Positions 44,912 through 53,292 of a DNA stretch of 64,000 nt are shown here, piece by piece. Within the stretch, counting starts at the first letter, position 1; each line of letters begins with the position of its first letter. Location: the NCBI RefSeq assembly GCF_002208135.1, contig NZ_CP021647.1, forward strand, positions 127,501 to 191,500, read 5' to 3'. Source of the DNA: Pseudoalteromonas piscicida (GTDB lineage Bacteria; Pseudomonadota; Gammaproteobacteria; Enterobacterales; Alteromonadaceae). The translations under genes were made by a program, and so were the position numbers. The notes under the pieces are model-generated. The model worked only from the letters and a program-made list of their open reading frames with translations, had not been told where the DNA came from and did no database searches.

Positions 44912-46631
44912 CAACTTAAAAATGGCGCTGGTTGCCGTCACGACATTAACGGCAGGCGTGCTAGTTGGGATGAACCTCTCTTCAAGTAACGAGCCTGCGG
45001 TAGCGCAAAACGCTGAGAAAGCGCCGCTTTATTGGGTTGCGCCAATGGATCCGAACTATCGTCGTGATAAGCCAGGTAAGTCTCCGATGGGAATGGATCT
45101 CGTGCCTGTGTACGAAGAAGAGTCCACGAATGCAAAATTTGGTGAGGGGGTGGTGGAAATAGCGCCTCACGTTGAAAACAACTTGGGCGTTCGTACAGCG
45201 GTGGCCATGCGTCAAGCGATGTCTCACCAAATCCGTACGGTTGGGTATGTTCAGTACAACGAAGATAGCTTAGTTCACATTCACCCCCGAGTTGAGGGAT
45301 GGGTTGAAAAGCTCTACGTGAAAGCTGCAGGAGATCCAGTGAAGCAGGGTGAGCCTCTGTACACCTTATACTCGCCGCAACTGGTCAATGCGCAAGAAGA
45401 ATATCTTATCGCTAGAAAGCGTAATAATCAGGCGCTGATAAACGCAGCGCACGAACGGCTCAAGGCATTGCACCTGAGTGATGACTTCATCAACACGCTT
45501 AAAAAAACGGCTGAAGTGCATCAAAGCATCACCTTTTATGCGCGTCAATCTGGAGTCTTGGATGGACTCCAGATCCGAGAAGGATTTTATGTAAAGCCGG
45601 GCACAACGCTCATGAGTATCGCCAAACTTGACGAAATTTGGGTCGAAGCTGACGTGTTTGAGCGTGATGCTATGCTGGTCGCTCAGGGTCAAGCCGTTTC
45701 CATGAGGTTAGATTTTCTACCAGGTAGAACATGGCGAGGGCAAGTCGATTACGTCTACCCATCACTCAATGAAAAAACACGGACACTCAGAGTGAGGCTT
45801 AGGTTTGACAACCGTGACGCACTATTAAAGCCGAATATGTTTGCGCAAGTGAACATTCATGCCGATTCTCGTGACGATGTGTTGCAAGTACCGAGTGAGT
45901 CTGTGATCCGCACTGCCAAACAAAATCGCGTTGTCGTTGAAGTTGCACCTGGTAGCTTTAAATCAGTTGCTGTTGAACTGGGTCAAATTGGCGATGAAAA
46001 CATTGAAATCCTCAATGGTCTTAACGAAGGAGACAAGATAGTTACGTCAGCCCAATTCCTTATTGATTCTCAATCGAGCATTACTTCTGACTTTATGCGT
46101 ATGGCGCCAGTTACTGAGGCTAAGTCAGTCTGGATTGAAGGAGAAGTTCAAAGCGTGAACCACCAAAGTCGAGTGGTGAATATCGATCATCAACCCGTAC
46201 CTGAGTGGGAATGGCCTGAAATGGTGATGGACTTTACCGTGGCTGAAAGTGTCGATGTTGACGCACTAAACGCTGGACAGACGTTGCATTTTGAAGCCAC
46301 TAAACAAGATGATGGCAGCGTATTACTGACTGGCATTCACATTATGTCCGAAGGAAGTACGACCGAAAATACCTTACCCACAGCTACAGTGGGTGGCGTG
46401 ATAAACACCATCACCCCTGACACCCGAGTGCTTAATATTTCTCGCGACGCCATTGAAAAATGGGATCGTCCCGCAACAACGATGGACTTTGTTGCAGCTG
46501 AGCACATTGATTTAAACCAGCTTAAGACAGGAATGAAGGTGACTTTCACCTTTGAAGTGGGTGACGAATTTGTGGTGACTGATATCAAACCTGCAGGTGA
46601 GATGTCGATGAATATGCACTCAAGTCACTAA
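44904..46631 (+). CDS. CusB-like RND adaptor with two C-terminal CusF-like domains
   Basis: A 575-residue periplasmic membrane-fusion protein for Cu(I)/Ag(I) efflux. Order: signal/anchor helix; heavy-metal-binding domain (APMDPNYRRDKPGKSPMGMD, about 45-65); HlyD-type barrel-sandwich and hairpin (about 95-260); beta-barrel and membrane-proximal parts (to about 400); then two CusF-type modules. Module 1 (about 412-480) has the copper site intact: His in IDHQPV and Trp-Met-Met in WPEMVMDF. Module 2 (about 498-565) reads ISRDAIEKWDRPATTMDF and has lost His, Trp and one Met. The ATG at 44904 is preferred over TTG 44886. Confidence 0.93.
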   Translation: MNNNLKMALVAVTTLTAGVLVGMNLSSSNEPAVAQNAEKAPLYWVAPMDPNYRRDKPGKSPMGMDLVPVYEEESTNAKFGEGVVEIAPHVENNLGVRTAVAMRQAMSHQIRTVGYVQYNEDSLVHIHPRVEGWVEKLYVKAAGDPVKQGEPLYTLYSPQLVNAQEEYLIARKRNNQALINAAHERLKALHLSDDFINTLKKTAEVHQSITFYARQSGVLDGLQIREGFYVKPGTTLMSIAKLDEIWVEADVFERDAMLVAQGQAVSMRLDFLPGRTWRGQVDYVYPSLNEKTRTLRVRLRFDNRDALLKPNMFAQVNIHADSRDDVLQVPSESVIRTAKQNRVVVEVAPGSFKSVAVELGQIGDENIEILNGLNEGDKIVTSAQFLIDSQSSITSDFMRMAPVTEAKSVWIEGEVQSVNHQSRVVNIDHQPVPEWEWPEMVMDFTVAESVDVDALNAGQTLHFEATKQDDGSVLLTGIHIMSEGSTTENTLPTATVGGVINTITPDTRVLNISRDAIEKWDRPATTMDFVAAEHIDLNQLKTGMKVTFTFEVGDEFVVTDIKPAGEMSMNMHSSH

Positions 46632-46643
46632 GGAGCGTTTACA

Positions 46644-49600
46644 ATGATCCAAGCAATAATTCGCTGGTCAGTATTCAACCGTTTTTTTGTGGTACTGCTG
46701 ACACTTATGCTGGTGGGGGCTGGGCTATTTACTCTTAAAAACACGCCTGTCGACGCCATTCCGGATTTGTCTGATGTACAAGTCATTGTCAAAACACCTT
46801 ATCCAGGACAGGCACCACAAGTGGTGCAAGATCAGGTGACATTTCCGCTGACAACGGCAATGCTCTCCGTGCCGGGCGCAAAAACCGTACGTGGTTATTC
46901 CTTCTTTGGGGATTCCTATGTTTACGTTATTTTTGACGATAAAACGGATCTTTACTGGGCGCGCAGTCGGGTGCTCGAATATCTCAGTCAAGTCGCACCA
47001 CAATTACCTGATGCGGCAAAGCCACAATTGGGCCCTGATGCCACTGGAGTGGGTTGGGTGTATCTTTATGCATTAGTTGATAAAACCGGTAAACACGATA
47101 TTAGCCAGTTACGCAGCTTACAAGATTGGTTTTTAAAGTTTGAGCTGCAATCGGTTGCCGGCGTGTCAGAAGTGGCGCCGATTGGCGGTATGGTGAAACA
47201 GTATCAAGTACAAGTTGATCCCAATAAACTGCGCGCTTACGGCATTCCACTTACGCATGTACAGCAGGCGTTACAACGCGGTAACCAAGAATCGGGTGCT
47301 TCTGTGATTGAGATGGCTGAAGCCGAATATATGGTGACAAGTACGGGATATATTCAAAGCGTTAAAGATATTGAAGCTATCCCACTTGGGCAAGCTGTCA
47401 AAGGCACGCCATTAACGATAGCAGATGTTGCGTCTGTCAATATTGGACCGCAAATGCGTCGTGGCATTGCCGAGCTTAACGGCGAGGGAGAGGTCGTTGG
47501 CGGCGTTGTGGTCATGCGCTTTGGAGAAAACGCGCAAAAAACCATCGATGGCGTGAAGCAAAAGCTCGCCGAACTCCAACAAGGCTTACCTGAAGGGGTA
47601 GAAGTGGTGACGGTTTACGACCGCTCAGAGCTTATCACCAAAGCCATTGATAACCTTTGGTCTAAGCTGCTTGAAGAGCTGGTGGTGGTGGCATTAGTGT
47701 GTGTGGTGTTCTTATTTCATATTCGCTCTTCCGTGGTTGCCGTGATCACTTTGCCACTTGGCATTCTGGTTGCTTTTATCGTGATGTATTTTCAAGGGGT
47801 GAACGCAAATATCATGTCTCTTGGTGGCATAGCCATTGCTGTCGGGGCGATGACCGACGGTGCAATCGTGATGATTGAAAACATGCACAAACACATGGAA
47901 AGAACGCCACTCAATGATGAAAATCGCTGGGAAATCGTCGCAAAGTCGGCTTCTGAAGTAGGTCCTGCGTTGTTTTTTAGTTTATTGATCATTACCGTAA
48001 GCTTCTTACCTGTGTTTATTCTTGAGGCGCAAGAAGGGCGTATGTTTGCCCCTCTGGCATACACCAAAACGTATGCGATGGCCGCCTCGGCGGGGCTTGC
48101 CATTACGCTTATTCCTGTGCTGATGGGGTATTTTATTCGCGGTAAAGTTGTGCCTGAGCATAAAAACCCAATTAATCGAATGTTGGTTGGCGCGTATACG
48201 CCGCTATTAAAGCAAGTATTACGCTTTCCAAAGCTGACGTTACTGGCCGCTGCGGCTATCACAGTCGTTGGGTTTTATCCAATGGATAAAATTGGCAGTG
48301 AGTTTATTCCACCTTTGGATGAAGGGGATTTAATGTACATGCCGACTACATATCCAAGTATTTCGATTGGTAAAGCCAGAGAAATCTTACAGCAAACCGA
48401 TAAGTTGATAGCGACGGTGCCTGAGGTAAAAAATGTCTTTGGTAAAATCGGTCGCGCTGAGACGGCAACCGATCCTGCCCCGTTGACGATGATTGAGACC
48501 TTTATTCAATTAAAACCTAAAGATCAGTGGCGTGCGGGAATGACCACTGAAAAGCTCAAAGCGGAGCTCGATAAGCTAGTGCAGTTTCCGGGCTTAACCA
48601 ATGCTTGGGTGATGCCCATCAAAACGCGTATTGATATGCTCGCGACGGGAATTAAAACGCCTGTTGGGATTAAAGTCGCAGGTCCAGATTTAGATACTAT
48701 CCAAAAGATTGGTCAAGATGTTGAGCGCATTCTGAGTAAGGTCGAGGGTACGGCTTCGGTCTATTCAGAGCGGGTAGCTGGGGGGCGCTATATTAAGGTC
48801 GATATTCAACGTGATAAAGCCGCGCGATTTGGGCTCAATATTGCCGACGTTCAACAAGTTGTGGCGACCGCAATTGGTGGTATGGATGTCACGCAAACCA
48901 TAGAGGGACAAGAGCGCTATCCAGTTAGTTTGCGCTACCCGCAAGACTTACGCGATTCTCCAGAAGCGCTGCGAAAGCTTCCGATAGTCACCGCTGAGGG
49001 GTTAAATATTGCCCTAGGCGATGTGGCAACTATCTATATTGAAAACGGGCCACCGGGCATTAAAAGTGAAAATGCTCGCATTAATGGTTGGACGTTTATC
49101 GATTTAGACGGTGTCGATGTTGGCAGCTATGTGGCAGCCGCTAAACAAGTGTTGAGCGAGCAGCTGGAGTTACCTGCAGGTTATTCCATCAGTTGGGCTG
49201 GTCAATACGAGTATATGGCGCGTGCTAAAGCTAAATTGACTTATGTGGTGCCGCTCACGCTTGGGATCATTATCGTTTTACTCTATTTGAACTTTAGAAG
49301 TGTTAGCGAAGTGGCAATCATCATGGCGACGTTACCCATGGCGATGATTGGTGGACTGTGGTTACTATACCTTGAGGGGTTTAACTTTTCGGTCGCGGTT
49401 GGCGTTGGTTTTATTGCACTGGCAGGTGTTGCCGTCGAAATAGGCGTAATTATGCTCGTGTATCTCAACCAAGCCATAAGCGAGCTTAAGGAAAAACAAC
49501 CGTTCATGACTGCTGAGACCATAAACAGTGCCATTTTAGAAGGCGCGGGCAAACGTATTCGGCCTGTTATGATGACGGTGGCAACGATTATCATCGGGCT

Positions 49601-49760
49601 ATTACCAATCCTTTATGGCTCAGGCACAGGCTCCGAGGTAATGAGCCGCATAGCCGCGCCTATGGTGGGCGGCATGGCAAGCGCACTACTACTTACCTTA
49701 GTCGTGTTACCCGTAGCATATATGTTGATGATCCGTTGGCGTGAGAAAGTTGCTAACTAA
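46644..49760 (+). CDS. cusA: CusA-like heavy-metal RND efflux transporter
   Basis: The 1038-residue inner-membrane RND pump exports Cu(I)/Ag(I) across both membranes using the proton gradient, with the CusB- and CusC-like partners. HME-type features: NTPVDAIPDLSDVQVIVKTPYPG-like start (TPVDAIPDLSDVQVIV), the TM4 region GGIAIAVGAMTDGAIVMIEN with its proton-relay Asp/Glu, and the Met-lined segment MPIKTRIDMLATGIKTPVGI typical of CusA rather than CzcA. It starts 12 bp after the adaptor gene. No CusR/CusS pair is in the window. Confidence 0.95.
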   Translation: MIQAIIRWSVFNRFFVVLLTLMLVGAGLFTLKNTPVDAIPDLSDVQVIVKTPYPGQAPQVVQDQVTFPLTTAMLSVPGAKTVRGYSFFGDSYVYVIFDDKTDLYWARSRVLEYLSQVAPQLPDAAKPQLGPDATGVGWVYLYALVDKTGKHDISQLRSLQDWFLKFELQSVAGVSEVAPIGGMVKQYQVQVDPNKLRAYGIPLTHVQQALQRGNQESGASVIEMAEAEYMVTSTGYIQSVKDIEAIPLGQAVKGTPLTIADVASVNIGPQMRRGIAELNGEGEVVGGVVVMRFGENAQKTIDGVKQKLAELQQGLPEGVEVVTVYDRSELITKAIDNLWSKLLEELVVVALVCVVFLFHIRSSVVAVITLPLGILVAFIVMYFQGVNANIMSLGGIAIAVGAMTDGAIVMIENMHKHMERTPLNDENRWEIVAKSASEVGPALFFSLLIITVSFLPVFILEAQEGRMFAPLAYTKTYAMAASAGLAITLIPVLMGYFIRGKVVPEHKNPINRMLVGAYTPLLKQVLRFPKLTLLAAAAITVVGFYPMDKIGSEFIPPLDEGDLMYMPTTYPSISIGKAREILQQTDKLIATVPEVKNVFGKIGRAETATDPAPLTMIETFIQLKPKDQWRAGMTTEKLKAELDKLVQFPGLTNAWVMPIKTRIDMLATGIKTPVGIKVAGPDLDTIQKIGQDVERILSKVEGTASVYSERVAGGRYIKVDIQRDKAARFGLNIADVQQVVATAIGGMDVTQTIEGQERYPVSLRYPQDLRDSPEALRKLPIVTAEGLNIALGDVATIYIENGPPGIKSENARINGWTFIDLDGVDVGSYVAAAKQVLSEQLELPAGYSISWAGQYEYMARAKAKLTYVVPLTLGIIIVLLYLNFRSVSEVAIIMATLPMAMIGGLWLLYLEGFNFSVAVGVGFIALAGVAVEIGVIMLVYLNQAISELKEKQPFMTAETINSAILEGAGKRIRPVMMTVATIIIGLLPILYGSGTGSEVMSRIAAPMVGGMASALLLTLVVLPVAYMLMIRWREKVAN

Positions 49761-49799
49761 CCCGAGGTTTGGATAATAAATTATCCGAATCTCAGGTTA
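49757..49799 (+). terminator. Hairpin after cusA (possible terminator)
   Basis: TAACCCGAG pairs with CTCAGGTTA (one mismatch) and GGATAA with TTATCC around AATAA-type loop sequence. The stem includes the cusA stop codon. There is no clear T run, so it may protect the mRNA end rather than terminate. A second stem (GTGGTT-AGG with CCT-AACCAC, 49896-49924) lies further on. Confidence 0.55.
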
Positions 49800-49930
49800 A
49801 TTAATCGATAGCGGAAAAAGTTTGCCTCAAGCGCCGTAATATTAAGCACTTGAACGGCAAAGTTTGGGTTGGCACAACCCAATTAAATCCAAAAAGTGGT
49901 TAAGGCCTTAAAGTTCCTAACCACACTTCC

Positions 49931-49947
49931 TTGGCGCAATTATTGCT
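49931..49947 (+). promoter_or_regulatory. Sigma-54 promoter
   Basis: TTGGCGCAATTATTGCT fits the YTGGCRC-N5-TTGCW consensus with the required ten bases between the GG (-24) and GC (-12). Transcription would start near 49957, about 24 bases before the ATG at 49981. Enhancer-binding sites are not identified. In marine gammaproteobacteria such promoters often serve flagellar or nitrogen genes. Confidence 0.75.
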
Positions 49948-49980
49948 GTACTAGAACCGCTAATGCAACAAGGAGCGGGT

Positions 49981-50640
49981 ATGTACATTCAAAATTCACC
50001 CTATTCACAATATAATTCGAACGATCTTTATGGTCGAAAGAACAATAATGTTGTGAGTGATCAAGGTGTTTCTAATTCGGCGGCAAAAAATTCGGAAACA
50101 CCTTCGTTTATGGAAGCCGCAAAGGCTGTACAAGAAAAAGCGCCTAACAACATCCAATCGACTTACCTTACCAAGCATTTTGAGCAAGCTGAAAAGCGAG
50201 CCCATGAATCGCTGGTGAGTTCGAATCACAAAATAGGCAGCCGTGAATATAACATCGAGATGTATCGTGAAATGATGACGAACATTGTAGAGATGCCAAT
50301 TGAAGTAGAAATTGCACCAGAAGAGATGAACCAAGCGCTGTTATTTAATCATCTGGGATTGGACTTTAAAGAGTACAAAACCGTTTCAGTGCGTTCAGAG
50401 TTGTTAACTATGCTTGAGCAAAAAGTCGAGCAGGACAGTACACTGATCAGATCAGATAAAGCAAAATTAACAGCAATTATCGCTGATACGCAAGACAGGC
50501 TAGAAGAGACACAAGCTGCGTTACTTGAAGGTGAAGATATTACTCAGCGACTGCAAGACAGCAAAAAGGCAATCTATAGCGCTTATGAGCAACTTAAGCT
50601 TGGGAATGTAAGTCAGCGAGACCTGATTTCGACTTTGTAG
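49981..50640 (+). CDS. Hypothetical protein under a sigma-54 promoter
   Basis: A 219-residue soluble protein with no signal peptide. The N-terminal 45 residues are polar and disordered-looking (Asn/Ser/Tyr-rich: YIQNSPYSQYNSNDLYGRKN). The remainder is strongly helical (GSREYNIEMYREMMTNIVEM; LEQKVEQDSTLIRSDKAKLT; DTQDRLEETQAALLEGED). I do not recognise a family. The ATG at 49981 is chosen because AAGGAG lies just before it; an ATG at 49963 would put that site inside the gene. The sigma-54 promoter hints at flagellar or surface-related control. Confidence 0.72.
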   Translation: MYIQNSPYSQYNSNDLYGRKNNNVVSDQGVSNSAAKNSETPSFMEAAKAVQEKAPNNIQSTYLTKHFEQAEKRAHESLVSSNHKIGSREYNIEMYREMMTNIVEMPIEVEIAPEEMNQALLFNHLGLDFKEYKTVSVRSELLTMLEQKVEQDSTLIRSDKAKLTAIIADTQDRLEETQAALLEGEDITQRLQDSKKAIYSAYEQLKLGNVSQRDLISTL

Positions 50641-50711
50641 TTATCATTGACTATGGAGAATTTAACAAAGTGAAGAAAAATGCATATTGTAGTCTGAAAT
50701 GATTGAGGCTT

Positions 50712-51305
50712 ATGTTTTATTCTAAAAAGTACAATTTTTTGTTCTGCCACATTAGTCGCTCTGGCGGTACGTCATTATGTAGTGTCCTCAGGAAAACGGC
50801 GCCAGACCTAAGGATGATAGGCAGCCAGCATGCGTCGCTTCTAGAGGCTAGAGCGGCATTGCCGGATGAGTTTGAGAGTACGTTTAAATTTGCTTTTGTA
50901 CGTAACCCATGGGAAAGACTTGTTTCTTGGTATTCACTATTAGAGAAAGGTAAGAGTCTACACTCAGAAGTGGTATCTGAGAAACGTCATTATGATGAGA
51001 AAGAAAAGTTTGAACTATTTGTACAAGAAATGGTTACAGATCAGCACAGCGGAATGGCGTGGAGTCAATGGTCCCAGTTATCCGACCATTTGGGAAATTC
51101 ACTCGTCAATGAAATTTGCCGCTTTGAAAACTATCAAAAAGACAGTGATCGAATTTTAAGGAAGTTGGGGTGCAAAGATTATCATTTGCCTTATTATAAT
51201 CAGGCTTCAAGTAGGCACTACCGTCATTACTACTCAGACTTAGCGTTAAAATTGGCTGAGGAGCTTTTCCTAGATGATATTTATCAATTTGGGTATACGT
51301 TCTGA
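50712..51305 (+). CDS. Sulfotransferase family 2-type protein
   Basis: A 197-residue sulfotransferase. The PAPS 5' loop is CHISRSGGTSLCSVLRK (about 12-28) and the 3'-phosphate motif is FAFVRNPWERLVSWYSL (about 60-76), which together define the sulfotransfer_2 / carbohydrate-type family. There is no membrane segment, so it acts in the cytoplasm. The acceptor may be a sugar or small molecule. The ATG at 50712 is preferred over a TTG at 50703. It stands alone between two unrelated genes. Confidence 0.85.
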   Translation: MFYSKKYNFLFCHISRSGGTSLCSVLRKTAPDLRMIGSQHASLLEARAALPDEFESTFKFAFVRNPWERLVSWYSLLEKGKSLHSEVVSEKRHYDEKEKFELFVQEMVTDQHSGMAWSQWSQLSDHLGNSLVNEICRFENYQKDSDRILRKLGCKDYHLPYYNQASSRHYRHYYSDLALKLAEELFLDDIYQFGYTF

Positions 51306-51433
51306 TATGACGTCGCTTTGTGAGAAAAATGAAACATTACGGCAAGAAGAAAGTTGGAATAAATATTTGTATAAACCTAAAATTGTAATAATAATGTTTT
51401 AATTGTTACGTAAAAGAGCTTTTGAGTGTTTAT

Positions 51434-52042
51434 ATGGATATCATTGAGTTAGATGAAAAGGCATTTGTTGACGTATTTAACCTGCCGGAAAAAATTACCA
51501 TAAAGGTTGCTAGTACCGCGGATATAGAGGAAATGGCCTTAGTGACCAAGGTGAGTTGGCAGGCGGCCTTTAGCGGGTTTTTACCAGAACACGTGCTCAA
51601 AGGGGGGACCGTCGAATTTTTCGCCACCATTTGGTCTGAGATTATCAAAAATTCAGCAACCCAAAGCGCACTACTTGTGACTGATGGCAGAAAAATAGTA
51701 GGCTGCGGTGCGGCGGGTAATTACCGTCGAATGTATAACCCGGTTAGCCAAAAAGTGTCGAGAATAAATGCGGGTGAATTGTATCGCGGTTATGTTTTAC
51801 CGAGCCACCAAAACCGCGGGTTGGGTCAAGCGCTGTTGAAAGCGCGCTTATTAAAACTTTACGAGCAAGGCTGTCAAACTGCTTATACCTGGATCTATGA
51901 GCAAAACCAACAAGCGAGACGCTTTTACGAAAAGCATGGGGCGGTTAACCTCGACCAAGCCCAAGGGGTAACAATGAAACGATTTATGTTTGAAGAGGTG
52001 TGCTATGGCATTGAAGTGAATCGTGTTTTTGATTTTAGCTAA
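51434..52042 (+). CDS. GNAT family N-acetyltransferase
   Basis: A 202-residue acetyltransferase. The acetyl-CoA loop motif A is GYVLPSHQNRGLGQALLKAR (about 118-137; consensus Q/RxxGxG/A) and motif B is YTWIYEQNQQARRFYEKHGA. The N-terminal part (ITIKVASTADIEEMALVTKV) is typical. The substrate is not predictable. The ATG at 51434 is chosen; TTG 51422 is in frame. Confidence 0.85.
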   Translation: MDIIELDEKAFVDVFNLPEKITIKVASTADIEEMALVTKVSWQAAFSGFLPEHVLKGGTVEFFATIWSEIIKNSATQSALLVTDGRKIVGCGAAGNYRRMYNPVSQKVSRINAGELYRGYVLPSHQNRGLGQALLKARLLKLYEQGCQTAYTWIYEQNQQARRFYEKHGAVNLDQAQGVTMKRFMFEEVCYGIEVNRVFDFS

Positions 52043-52123
52043 GGTGGAGTGAGAGAAGATTTCAAACACGGCATGGTCAGAGGTAATTGTCATCGATAAG
52101 CGGTGACAATTACTTCATACAGA

Positions 52124-53026
52124 CTAACGTAAGTCGGCGGGTGTAGGGTAGTCTGGGTGCTCAACAATTTTGGGTGCCCAAACAGCTGGAATTACGGCCT
52201 CTCGTTTCTGTTTGATACGCTCTACTAGCGTATTTAAATCATAATTGGGTTCACCATAAACGGTTAGCCAATTATCAGGTACGTCTTCTGGGTCTGCAGC
52301 CTGAATAACGTGTGCCATCCACTGTTTTCTAAGCTCAGCCCATTCACTACTTTGATTCTCATTGACACCTGTAAGTGGTCGAAGCTCTACATATATTGTC
52401 CTTCTCGGACCTTCACTGCGTTTCGGCTCTGAGCCATGTAAAACCATCATGTCTTGAACTAAAATATCTCCGGCTTTAGCTGGTTGCTGTACAACCCCTG
52501 GAATGTTCCAGCCATATTCGCTTGAGAGTGAATAGATATCCAAGAGTTGGTGTTGAGAGTTAGGCAAGTAGCGTAAACAGCCATCATCTATATTCGCATC
52601 GTCAAGGTAGATACCGACATTTAAATAAGCAAAATTACGGGAATGGGGGGCATCTTGATGCCAGGCTATATGAGGGTGTGGGTGTGGATATTTGCAGACT
52701 AAGTCACATTGCAATGGGACACAGCCAGTACCGCAAAGATGCTCACTGATCGCTAACATTGCTGGTGTCGCGAGTAGTTCGATAATTAACTCGGGCGCTT
52801 CAAAAAGCAAATCATTATAACGAAAGAGTTTTGGCTCACCTGATTCATTTGATAAATGGTATTGAGTCGCTACCTTTCCTTCTTGCTGTGCTTGTTTTGC
52901 TTTACTCTCAAGCGCATTAGATAGTCGCTTCAGTTTTTCCAGCAGCGTGTCGGGTAAAGTTTGTTCAAATAAAACGAAGCCGTTGTTTTTGTAAAAATCG
53001 AGTTTGCTTTTGCTCACAATCGTCAT
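52124..53026 (-). CDS. Phytanoyl-CoA dioxygenase (PhyH) family protein
   Basis: This 300-residue Fe(II)/2-oxoglutarate dioxygenase begins LDFYKNNGFVLFEQTLPDTL, the family start. The iron-site HxD is in WHQDAPHSRN (about 130-139), the distal His in MVLHGSEPKRSEG and the 2OG-binding Arg in RRTIYVELRP. It probably hydroxylates a small molecule, as do ectoine hydroxylase and halogenase relatives; the substrate is unknown. It is convergent with the GNAT gene. Confidence 0.88.
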   Translation of the reverse strand: MTIVSKSKLDFYKNNGFVLFEQTLPDTLLEKLKRLSNALESKAKQAQQEGKVATQYHLSNESGEPKLFRYNDLLFEAPELIIELLATPAMLAISEHLCGTGCVPLQCDLVCKYPHPHPHIAWHQDAPHSRNFAYLNVGIYLDDANIDDGCLRYLPNSQHQLLDIYSLSSEYGWNIPGVVQQPAKAGDILVQDMMVLHGSEPKRSEGPRRTIYVELRPLTGVNENQSSEWAELRKQWMAHVIQAADPEDVPDNWLTVYGEPNYDLNTLVERIKQKREAVIPAVWAPKIVEHPDYPTPADLR

Positions 53027-53292
53027 GCGTGTACTTCCCAGTTATTTTGTTGCTTGTCAGACTGAAGAGTTGTTATTTGTTGAATATATTAACTTGCCCA
53101 TCGAATAGAATTAGTCTCAGCTGCAATACTGGCCATAGTGACGTAAAACGATACCTAGCGCAATTACGGTGGGTTACATTGTGGAGTTTGTTTATACTAA
53201 CTCAACCCGAATAAACAAAAACTTCCATTGGCACGGCTCTTCATCCTCAAGTACAATTAGCGTTTTCGTTTGCAACACACCGGAACCTTCCA

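Noticed and set aside
49868..49885. A second sigma-54-like site, TTGGCACAACCCAATTA
   Set aside because: The -24 half looks good but the GC at -12 is missing. The segment is better read as a GGGTT/AACCC palindrome.
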